Of a DNA stretch of 64,000 bases, positions 19,353 to 27,900 are shown one piece after another (the first letter of the stretch is position 1; the number at the start of each line of letters is the position of its first letter). The notes beneath the pieces were generated by a model. The model ran no database searches. It was not told where the DNA came from and saw only the letters and a list, made by a program, of their open reading frames with translations. Origin of the DNA: DATLHO01 sp035539855 (lineage in GTDB: Bacteria > Bacteroidota > Ignavibacteria > OLB7). The position numbers and the translations under genes were made by a program. The DNA lies in the NCBI GenBank assembly GCA_035539855.1, contig DATLHO010000169.1, positions 38,787-102,786 of the forward strand, written 5' to 3'.

Positions 19353-19383
19353 GAGGCCCCGGATGCACTGCGTCCGGGGCCTC
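19353..19383 (+). terminator. Terminator of the 16.4-19.3 kb unit
   Basis: A perfect 11-bp stem (19353-19363 with 19373-19383) with a 9-base loop, 22 bases after the propeller stop and followed by a weak pyrimidine-rich tail. Confidence 0.8.
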
Positions 19384-19453
19384 TCGCTTTCCGGCACTCC
19401 AGATGCAGGGAGATTCATCGCAGATCATCATCAAGCGCACGAGGCGCACGACC

Positions 19454-19906
19454 ATGGCATCGGTTCGCGATCAGGCGCGCGCGCTCGCGCGCATCCTCGA
19501 CAGTGCGTTCGAGGTTCCGGGTACACGCTTCCGCATCGGACTCGATCCGATCATCGGGCTCATCCCGGGCATTGGTGATCTGCTCGGCAGTGGCTTCTCG
19601 GCGTACATTCTCTGGCTCGGCGCCCGCGCCGGCGCGCCCGTGCCCGTGCTCGCGCGCATGTTCGTCAACGTCGCGGTCGAAATGATCGTCGGCACGATCC
19701 CGCTCATCGGCGACCTCTTCGACGCCGGCTGGAAGGCGAACCAGCGCAACGTCGATCTGCTGGAGGACTACCTCGACAATCCGCGTCGCGCGACCGCGAC
19801 GAGCACGGTGTTCACCGTGCTGGCGATCGTCGCGCTCATCGCGCTCGTGGCCGGAACGATCTGGCTCGCGGCGCGCATCATCACGTGGATCTTCGGCGCG
19901 CTTTAA
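19454..19906 (+). CDS. DUF4112 membrane protein
   Basis: A 150-residue protein matching DUF4112: LARILDSAFEVPGTRFRIGLD, then IIGLIPGIGDLLGSGFSAY, then VGTIPLIGDLFDAGWKANQRN, with hydrophobic helices and a final membrane span (about 118-145). The family is widespread and has no known function. GAGG about 9 bases upstream supports the ATG at 19454; an in-frame ATG at 19403 would add 17 residues and lacks a clear ribosome site. Confidence 0.85.
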   Translation: MASVRDQARALARILDSAFEVPGTRFRIGLDPIIGLIPGIGDLLGSGFSAYILWLGARAGAPVPVLARMFVNVAVEMIVGTIPLIGDLFDAGWKANQRNVDLLEDYLDNPRRATATSTVFTVLAIVALIALVAGTIWLAARIITWIFGAL

Positions 19907-19991
19907 TGCACCGACGGACGATCGCGACCGTGACGAGTGGCACGCTGACGCGTGAACGACGGCCGGCCCCACATACTTCGCACCCCGAGAG

Positions 19992-20468
19992 ATGGAAGAC
20001 TTCGGATCGATCATTCAGGCGACGCTCACTCCGGTCACGCTGATTTCCGGCGTAGGGCTGCTGCTGTTGAGCATGGTCAACCGCTACAACCACGCGCTCG
20101 ACCGCGTTCGCCAGCAGCTCCGTGAGCTGCACACGCGATCCGAGGCCGAGCGCCAGAAGATCACCTACTCGATCGACATCATCTACGCGCGCTGCCGGCT
20201 GATCCGGCGCGCGATTCTCTGCGTCGCGATCAGCGTCGTCGCAAGCGGCGCGATCGTGTTGCAGACCGCCGTCGAGGCGCTCTTCGGATTTCAGGCCTTC
20301 GCGGTGAAGGCACTGCTCCTCGTCGTCTCCATCGGCCTCGTCGTCGTCGCCGCGATCCTCTTCGTCATCGAGATCACGTATTCGCTCCGTGCGCTCGAGA
20401 TCGAGATGGAGGACGAGATGGTGCCGCGCAGCATGCTCTCGATCAGCCGGCGCCGCCGGGCTCAGTAG
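19992..20468 (+). CDS. DUF2721 membrane protein
   Basis: A 158-residue protein with one N-terminal membrane span (IIQATLTPVTLISGVGLLLL), a charged helix typical of DUF2721 (MVNRYNHALDRVRQQLRELH), two further spans (about 74-97 and 105-127) and a basic tail. The family is conserved but functionally unknown. Its stop overlaps the tail of the convergent baeRF-like gene by 7 bases. Confidence 0.85.
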   Translation: MEDFGSIIQATLTPVTLISGVGLLLLSMVNRYNHALDRVRQQLRELHTRSEAERQKITYSIDIIYARCRLIRRAILCVAISVVASGAIVLQTAVEALFGFQAFAVKALLLVVSIGLVVVAAILFVIEITYSLRALEIEMEDEMVPRSMLSISRRRRAQ

Positions 20469-21595
20469 CGCAGCAGCGCGGCGGCGGGCGCATCGTTCGG
20501 CAGTCGCTCGTGCACCGTGCAGAGGGTGCCCGAATTGCGCACGACGTTGTTGACGGCGCGGCCGAGCGGCTCGACGCCGAGGCCGCCGTAGTGCGCGCCG
20601 ATCGCGCGATGATGATCGTCGGTCGCGATGAACAGCGTGCCGATCTGACCGGTCGACGAGCGATCGGCGATCTCGAGCGTGTCGAAGAGCGTTGTGGGCG
20701 TGCCTGCGTTGCGGCGCAGGCGATCGACCGCGTCGGCGTTGCCGCGCAGCAGGGTGGGCGCGACGAGATCCCACGCGCGCCGATGCAGCAGCGCCGTGGT
20801 CGTCGTCACACCGACGCCGCCGGCGACGACCGACGGGTACGTGCTGACCGAACGGTACATCGCGCGCGCCTCGGCTACGCCTGCGAGCACCAGCGGCGCG
20901 CCGCTGGACCCGATGATCCCCATCAGGCGGCGATCGATGGCGTGGAGGAATCCCTCGAACTCCCGCTTCGCGCGCTCGCGCCGGCCGGGACTTCCATGGA
21001 ACACGCCACCCGCCTTTCGATGACTTCCTCCCGCGCCCGCGGAGAGCGCGGTGCTCGCGGCGGTGTGCATCTGCGACGCGCGCTCGAACTTGAGCGTCGC
21101 GAGATACTCGTCGAAGGCCGCCGGAATAGTGCCGAGCGACTGTTCGATCATCGACTGCCGCGTCGCGCGGAACAGCCGGACCTCGCGACGATCGATCGCG
21201 AGAATGAAGAACGTGCCGTCGTCGACAGCGAGCTCGACAAGCGGAAGCAGGTCGAAGCACGTGTCGACCCGCACCATCTCGGGGATGTCGACGGGCAGCC
21301 GGTACATTCTCAGAAGCTCGGGTGCGCGGAAGATCACGACGCCGTGCTCGGGGTCGCGCCACAGCTCGCGCTGGCCGGCAAGTGACTCGAGCGGCCGCAT
21401 CACGTCGTCGACAAGCTTCTCGTCGCCGATCCTCTCGTGCAGTACCCCTCTCGCGATGCGAACCAGGTTGCGCGCGCGGGTCATGTCGATCCGGAGCCCG
21501 GATCCGGCATGCCTCGGCGGCAGGTAGATCGAAATGCAGGCCGGCGAGGTCACCGCCGCCAGGCTCGTCAGATCGTCGCGGGTAAAGCTCACCAT
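20462..21595 (-). CDS. baeRF-like protein (archaeo-eukaryotic release-factor fold)
   Basis: A 377-residue soluble protein. The start (VTSPACISIYLPPRHAG), the central strands (FFILAIDRREVRLFRAT), the SHRKAGGV insert followed by a helix (GFLHAIDRRLMG), and APLVLAGVAEARAMYR agree with the bacterial archaeo-eukaryotic release-factor superfamily. These are eRF1/Pelota relatives predicted to act on stalled ribosomes or in stress defence. The catalytic GGQ-type loop is not obvious; a GAGGSHRK loop may replace it. A strong GGAGGAG precedes the start. Assignment to a subfamily needs a profile search. Confidence 0.65.
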   Translation of the reverse strand: MVSFTRDDLTSLAAVTSPACISIYLPPRHAGSGLRIDMTRARNLVRIARGVLHERIGDEKLVDDVMRPLESLAGQRELWRDPEHGVVIFRAPELLRMYRLPVDIPEMVRVDTCFDLLPLVELAVDDGTFFILAIDRREVRLFRATRQSMIEQSLGTIPAAFDEYLATLKFERASQMHTAASTALSAGAGGSHRKAGGVFHGSPGRRERAKREFEGFLHAIDRRLMGIIGSSGAPLVLAGVAEARAMYRSVSTYPSVVAGGVGVTTTTALLHRRAWDLVAPTLLRGNADAVDRLRRNAGTPTTLFDTLEIADRSSTGQIGTLFIATDDHHRAIGAHYGGLGVEPLGRAVNNVVRNSGTLCTVHERLPNDAPAAALLRY

Positions 21596-21826
21596 CGCTA
21601 CTCCTCCGTCTCGGTTCGTCTACGACTCATTGTGACGGTTCGTGAGTGAACTTAGGCGCGTCCGGGCGGCAGTATCCTGACAGGAATCAGAATCCGGAGC
21701 ATCATCGCAGCGCTCGGCCGCCACCACGCGTCGTGAGCGCGCCGTATCGTACTTTCCGGCAGGCATGTCACGCAGCTCTTCCTCCGGGGCGTTGACGCGC
21801 GAGTCTCACCGACGTGCACGCTGCCG

Positions 21827-22396
21827 ATGTCGAACGCCGATCCCACGCTCCTCTCCGCCCGCCTCTGCTCGGTGTGCTCCGTCGAAAGCCACCGGGGCAA
21901 TCGTCGCTACGAGCTGACGCCGGTCGTCGTGCTCGAGCCGAGCGACGAGCTCATGCGCATGATCGTCGGCGTCTGCAACGAGCCTGTCAACTACGCCGCC
22001 CTGTTCCAACGTGTTCTCGACGGCCGTCCGTACGCCGTTGCCGACGCCGAGCGATTCATCGCGTGGGGATCGCAGGGGTGGGAGGAGGGAACGCACTTCG
22101 TCTACCTGCTGCTCGACGAGGAGCGGAAGGTCGCGGGGGCGATCGACATCAAGTCGCCGTCGATCGAATCGGCGGAGATCGGCTACTGGCTGGCCGAGGC
22201 GCACAGCGGCGTGATGACCAACACCGTCGAGCTCGTCGCGACGCTGGCGCGCGACGCCGGGTTCCGCGCTCTGCACGCGCTCGTGCGCCCTGAGAACGTG
22301 CGCTCCGAGCGCGTCCTGCTGCGGGCCGCGTTCACGCATGCCGGACAGACCGAGCGTGGCGGCACGCTCTTCAATCGCTTCGAGCGTCCGCTCTGA
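21827..22396 (+). CDS. GNAT family N-acetyltransferase
   Basis: A 189-residue protein matching the GNAT fold in ribosomal-protein acetyltransferase style: FVYLLLDEERKVAGAIDIKS, AEIGYWLAEAHSGVMTNTVE, and a late ALVRPENVRSERVLLRAAF, the acetyl-CoA-binding and RimJ-like motif. The N-terminus contains CSVCSVES, a CxxC pair outside the core. An in-frame region upstream holds a candidate box TACTTTCC at 21750. Substrate unknown. Confidence 0.8.
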   Translation: MSNADPTLLSARLCSVCSVESHRGNRRYELTPVVVLEPSDELMRMIVGVCNEPVNYAALFQRVLDGRPYAVADAERFIAWGSQGWEEGTHFVYLLLDEERKVAGAIDIKSPSIESAEIGYWLAEAHSGVMTNTVELVATLARDAGFRALHALVRPENVRSERVLLRAAFTHAGQTERGGTLFNRFERPL

Positions 22397-22417
22397 TCAC
22401 ACACCCATTGACCGCTC

Positions 22418-22972
22418 ATGCAGGGACGACGACTGATCGAGCTCTTCGAGGAGGACCAGCGCGCGCGCGCCCATCACCCGACCTACGGAACCGAGGAGTA
22501 TCGCGAGCTGCGCCGCGACGACGCCGCGCGCCGCGATGAGGCGCGCGACCTCATCGAGCACGTCGACCGGCTCAGCGGCGAGGAGCTGTACTGCGCGGCG
22601 ATGCTCTTTCAGCATTCCGACGACGTCGACGACGTGCACACGGCGCACACGCTCGCGCGCCGCTCGGCCGAGTGCGGGTACCGTCCGGCGCGCTGGCTCG
22701 CCGCCGCGTCGCTCGACCGCTGGCTGATGTACCAGGGCCGGCCGCAGAAGTACGGCACCAACATCGTCCCCGACGGCCGCCGCCAGCGCGTCTGGGACGT
22801 CGACCCGCGCACCGGCGACGACGAGCGCGCGATCTGGGACGTGCCGCCGCTCGAGGAGATGCTCCGGCGCGCCGAGCGATTGACGCAGAGCGAGCCGATG
22901 CCGCCGATGAGCGAGGCGCCGCCGTGGCTTCAGCAGGCGATCGAGCGCTGGCGAGAGACGGAGGGGTGGTAG
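22418..22972 (+). CDS. DUF6624-like protein
   Basis: A 184-residue cytoplasmic protein, strongly helical at first (DRLSGEELYCAAMLFQHS; HTLARRSAECGYRPARWLAA). It then shows QKYGTNIVPDGRRQRVWDVD and DERAIWDVPPLEEML, the core recognised for DUF6624, common in Bacteroidota and actinobacteria. No function is known. It follows the acetyltransferase by 21 bases and may share its transcript. Confidence 0.65.
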   Translation: MQGRRLIELFEEDQRARAHHPTYGTEEYRELRRDDAARRDEARDLIEHVDRLSGEELYCAAMLFQHSDDVDDVHTAHTLARRSAECGYRPARWLAAASLDRWLMYQGRPQKYGTNIVPDGRRQRVWDVDPRTGDDERAIWDVPPLEEMLRRAERLTQSEPMPPMSEAPPWLQQAIERWRETEGW

Positions 22973-22985
22973 AGCCGGCGAACGC

Positions 22986-23016
22986 TTGCATGTGACCGAT
23001 CAGCCCTGTACGTTGG
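22986..23016 (+). promoter_or_regulatory. Bacteroidota-type promoter TTG-N20-TACGTTGG
   Basis: TTG (22986-22988) and TACGTTGG (23009-23016) have the same 20-base spacing as the promoter at 16226 and share the CAGCCC upstream of the box. It lies 66 bases before the first gene of the two-gene T9SS cargo unit. Confidence 0.6.
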
Positions 23017-23081
23017 CCTGCGCGGCGATATGACGCGCGCATGTTCCCATCGACGGTTGGACCGCAGCCTCAGCAGGTCTC

Positions 23082-24956
23082 ATGATGTCCGTCGCAAGTG
23101 TCCTCTCCCGGCCCTTACGCATCGCGCGGATCGGTTTTTCGGTCGCGCTGGGTGCCGCTGTGCTGCCGGTTATTACCGCCGCCCAACAGTCATCGATCGA
23201 CCCGCTTGCGCCGGGTGCCTGTCAGATCTCTCCGAGTGGTACGCTCGAGGGGTGGCTTCCGGCGGCCGGTGCGGTGACCGAAGAATACGGCCGAGGGGTC
23301 TTTGCTGTCGGTGATGCGAACGGCGACGGTCTTGGCGACTGGGTCATCGAGCATTATTTGTCTGACACGCTATACGCCAACCCTAGAAGCGGAGTCAAGA
23401 ACTACGGTAACGAACTGCTTCTCTACTACGGTGTAGAAGGAGGCCACCCTGCCGCGCGCTCAGGTCGCCGTCTCGGGCCAACAGAACGATCGACGTTGAG
23501 TACTTTTCTTGGCGCCGGTGACTGGGACGGAGACGGTCATCGCGACGTCGTGTTGTTTGAGCACAGTTTATTCGATACCAGCTCGGGCAACGTCCGCGAA
23601 TCGGTGATTGGCAACGTCGTCACTTACTGGGGCAACGCTTCCGGTGCGTTGTCGAACGACGACACGACGCGTCTCTCCTGCGGCGTCGAGTGGTGGATAG
23701 AGCCACAGTGGATCGATGGCCGCCTCGGCCAGGACGCCGACGGAGACGACATCGACGATCTCGCGATCATCTCGCCCAACGATGGCTTCGCCGACGGCAG
23801 CCGGCGTCCGATCCCACGACTTCATGTGTTCACCGGCGGCCGCACACGCTGGCGGGGCAAACCCGGCGCCAATCGAGCCTCGACGGTCATATGGAATCTG
23901 CCCGATATCGGTCTCGATCGCTGGATCGCGGGACAGTGGATCGACCACGACCGTGACGGCGCCCTCGACCTCGCTCTGCGCTACGACGTCTATGCATCAC
24001 CGGCTTCGGTTGCCGTCGTGTACGGGCGCCGCGGAGGAGAGCTCGATTCCACCGCGATGGAGTCGCTCACGCTGAGCGGCGATAGCATCGGGTACTCGCC
24101 AAGGTTCATCGACGTGACCGGCGATCGGGTGCCGGAGCTCGTCATGGCCACCGGCGAGCTCTCGACGATCCGCATCTACCTCGGACTTCGTGGCCAGCGG
24201 CTCAAGAAACAGTTCGGCTCCGGTCTGGAGCCTCCGAATCCCGGCGCTGCGGAGTACTGGGGGCGACCTTGGGCACAGATCATGTTGCCGCGAGCCCTGT
24301 CGCCCGATTGGCCGTTCGGTGGGTACGGTCCGATCTTCGATCTCGGAAATCTTGGTCGCGACGATGTCGACGATATCGCTTCGTTCGCGCGACCCTACAT
24401 CACTGTCTACAACGGAGGCAACCGCCTCGACAGCCTAGTCGACGGTTTGGTCGACGTGCCGGAGACCGACATGCTTCCCGGATTTTTCCGCAACGTCGTC
24501 TGCCGTCTCGGCGACATCGACGGAAGCGGTGTCGAGACGATCGCGGTCGGCTTCGGCGGCGCGAAGTACGAAGGCTCCTACCGGCATGGAGCGGTGCTGT
24601 TCTTCAAGCCGAGCTGGTGCGTGCCGCGCGAAGGACGCTACCGCGAACTGCCGCCCGGCACCGATCGACCCGCCCTGGTCGACGAAAAGGCGCTCGCGGC
24701 CGCGGCAGGCGACGAACTCGAATTCTCGATCTCACCGGTTCCCTCCGATGGACCGATCACTGCGCGCTGGGCTCCGCGTGCCGGCGCGGCAGTCATCACC
24801 GTGAGTGACGCACTCGGCCGCGTCGTGTATCGAAGCGCATCGTCATTGATGCTCGCGAGCACGAGCGTCGACCTCGCCGGGTTGCGTCCTGGAACGTACC
24901 TCGTCACCCTGACCACCGGTCAGCTCCGCAGCTCCCGCCCCCTCGTCGTTCGATAA
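23082..24956 (+). CDS. T9SS-secreted FG-GAP/VCBS repeat protein
   Basis: A 624-residue protein with a long signal region (about 1-35, ending TAAQ) and at least six FG-GAP-type calcium loops of the form DxDGDxxxD: DANGDGLGDW, DWDGDGHRDV, DADGDDIDDL, DHDRDGALDL, DVTGDRVPEL, DIDGSGVETI. They suggest a seven-bladed integrin-like propeller. The last 80 residues are a T9SS sorting domain (ISPVPSDGPI, DALGRVVYRS, LRPGTYLVTL). It is cotranscribed with the giant cargo gene 28 bases downstream. A relative lies at 36402. Ligand unknown. Confidence 0.88.
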   Translation: MMSVASVLSRPLRIARIGFSVALGAAVLPVITAAQQSSIDPLAPGACQISPSGTLEGWLPAAGAVTEEYGRGVFAVGDANGDGLGDWVIEHYLSDTLYANPRSGVKNYGNELLLYYGVEGGHPAARSGRRLGPTERSTLSTFLGAGDWDGDGHRDVVLFEHSLFDTSSGNVRESVIGNVVTYWGNASGALSNDDTTRLSCGVEWWIEPQWIDGRLGQDADGDDIDDLAIISPNDGFADGSRRPIPRLHVFTGGRTRWRGKPGANRASTVIWNLPDIGLDRWIAGQWIDHDRDGALDLALRYDVYASPASVAVVYGRRGGELDSTAMESLTLSGDSIGYSPRFIDVTGDRVPELVMATGELSTIRIYLGLRGQRLKKQFGSGLEPPNPGAAEYWGRPWAQIMLPRALSPDWPFGGYGPIFDLGNLGRDDVDDIASFARPYITVYNGGNRLDSLVDGLVDVPETDMLPGFFRNVVCRLGDIDGSGVETIAVGFGGAKYEGSYRHGAVLFFKPSWCVPREGRYRELPPGTDRPALVDEKALAAAAGDELEFSISPVPSDGPITARWAPRAGAAVITVSDALGRVVYRSASSLMLASTSVDLAGLRPGTYLVTLTTGQLRSSRPLVVR

Positions 24957-24984
24957 CTCCTTCCGCAACGAGTTCGAGTTAGCC

Positions 24985-27900
24985 ATGACACCCCACCCGC
25001 GATTCACCTCGGGCCCATTGGCCCTATTCCTCTTTGTTGTGTTTCTCGCGCCATCGTCCGGCAAGGCGCAATCGAGCGGACGCTACCGCAATTTCCATTA
25101 CGACTCCACGTTCCACATCGGCAGCCATAACCTCAGCCTCGTCAGGCTCGCGAAGGACACGATCGGCTTCGATTTCAATTACAACTACGCCGCCGACCTG
25201 GCCGGCATCCGCGCACTGCTGAACACGCCCGACAGTCTGCTCACCTGGGGCCAGATCTACGAGAAGCGATACTATCTAGCAGCCGACACATGCTCGTTCG
25301 GGCTCATTTTCACACCGAGCCGCTTCAAAGCGCTGGAGGGGGAGAGCAGCGATGGCGCGCAGGGGGGTAGCTTTCGATGCCAGGACAATTACGTTCGTGG
25401 GGACGCCAACCTGCAGCTCCTCGACTATGCCGACGCGCCGCCCGCAAGTGGTATCTGGGCTAGCGCCATCGACGGTCAGGTAAGCGCTCTGGAGATTCCG
25501 AAACTCGCTTCGCCTGTGAATCAGACAATCATAACGATGCCCCGGTATGTGTCGACTCTAGGACTTCACCTGCCAAGCACGAAATTCTACGACAGCGCTA
25601 CGATGGGTGACCATCACCTGGGACCGGACAGCCTCCGGTATCGATTCAAGATCGGTTTCCATATCGTAGCTCCGGACATCATTGAAGTCGATCCGACAGA
25701 CACGATTGCGTACGCCACGTTCTATCAGCGTGTCGATACGTTGCAGGGTCAGGAAAGCACGGACTGCCGCTGCCGGATCTATGAGCCGTTCGAAACGCTC
25801 GTCGTCACGCGAGCCACATACTTAGACAATGACCTTTCACCGCTGGTTGGTGGGGTTGAAGGCAATTACCGGGACGTTAGTAGGTGGATCGATATCCGCG
25901 GCGGGTGGTACCATCCCGCGCCGGGCCAGTCGTTTCGGTCACGCCTCGGAGACTGGCTTGGAAGCCTCAATGCAGGTCCATGCACATCCATCGGCCCGCA
26001 GCGCACCTGTGCCTCGCTTCTGCTGTGGCTCCGCGACACACTACAGATCCTGGACCCCGGCTCGCTGTCACTTTCAGACGATGCCCTTGAATCCGATCTG
26101 ATCTTTAGCTTCACCACGACACGCCGCACGAAAATCAGGTACCTCAGAAGCCGTGTATCGTCGCACGCGTTCGAGGCGCTCCAGGCCGGTACACTTGACG
26201 ACTGGCTGAAGGAGGAGATCGCTCTCTTTTACACGGACAGCGTTCTCGCCCCCATGCGGCGGCAACTCCTACGCTTCGGCGTTTACGACGAACCGCACTG
26301 GCCGATGTATCCGGCGAACCGACTGCTCGCGCTCAAGCTCCAGGACTTCATCGAGGACGACAGCGCGGGCGACCGCCGCGGTCTCTTCCAGAACCCTACT
26401 ACTAGCTTCGACAGTTATCGCACGTTTCTCGGTGATCTGAATCCCAACCAGCGCAAGGCCATTCACCAGATGTCGCGTCAGCTCTTCAACGTCATCGGGG
26501 GGCCCGTGCCGGTGCGATATGCCAACCCCGATTTCATGGATGATGCGGCCCTCGAGTCATTCTACGCGCCGAATGGCACCGCGGGCTTTCCCAAGATGAT
26601 AGCGCTGACCTCGCCGACTGATTACCAGGCGTATCTCTATCGCACGCAGAAGTACGCCTTCGGTAAGTATTTCGACCACAACAATAACGACCTGCCTGAC
26701 TCCGCCCAGACGACAGTCAAAGGCGCCCTCGTTCCAATGCTCGGTCGCTTGGTCGACGTCGGCAGATTCAAGTATCAGAATCGCGTTCGCGACAGCGTTC
26801 CGATCTGGAACGTCGTGCAGACGTCGGGCTGGCTTCCCGAAGCCGGCAACGTGGAGGATACGCTCGGGTACCGCGGCCTATGGTCGCAGCGGCTCGTCAC
26901 GCCTGAAGAGGTGGCGGCTCAATGCTGGCTCTCGCTCAACGCGGGCGTCCAGGGTCTCGAATTCCAGGAGCCGGCGTTCGACGGGCCGAACGTCGGCTAC
27001 GTCGATCAGTTCCTTGGGACCGGCCGCGTCAAATGGGCGCTACCGTTCGATTCGCTCGGCAACGGCGAGTATGACACCGCCACAGCGAGCCATAGCAAGT
27101 TTTGGGAGGGGACGCCGAAAACTCAGTGGCGATTCCCGAAGATGTGGCTCGGCTTTCGTACGCGGTATCTCGCAGTCAAGCGTATCATCGCCGAACTCCG
27201 CAGAATCGATACCGTCTACTCGAGATTGTACTATCGCAAAGAGCAGATCTCAATTTTCGATACGCGGCAATCCCTCGACACGTTCCCGTTGGTTCAGTCA
27301 CTGCAGACGCGGCTTGCGCGACGATTCCCGAACAGCAGCGGCGGCTTTGGCGATTCAACAGTGGTCGATGCGCGCGATTCGACCTATCTCGAGCTGACAC
27401 ATCTCTATCCGGGTCCGCGTGATACCGTCGCCTTCCGTCGCGGTGCACGATATCTGGTTCTGACGAATCGCCGCACGTGGCCGATCGATACGCTCACGTA
27501 CTCCAGCCGCACGACCCAGTACGGATCTGCGACGCGCGGTTATGGAAACATCGACGTCCGCCGGCCCCTCGTCGTCCTCAAGAACACGACAGGAGTCATT
27601 GCCGACAGTTTCTTCGTCGAGAAGGTCGGCTACGAGTCGACAACAAGGGACACGGCACGCTTCGGGGACACCGTCGTCCTCGGCTGGCTCGAGCCTGGCT
27701 GGGGAGCACTGTATCGAATCACGCCGTTGCCGAGCGGAGTCTCACAGGGCGGCACCTCGTACAACAACGTCATTCACAGCATCAATCCGTCGACTCGTGA
27801 CAGCGTTTGCGATCGCCTCGTCGTCTACGAGAAGGACTCGATCGTCTACCTGCGTGCGGTCGATTCGACCGGCAAATGGAGTCGCCCGTGGCGTATCAGT

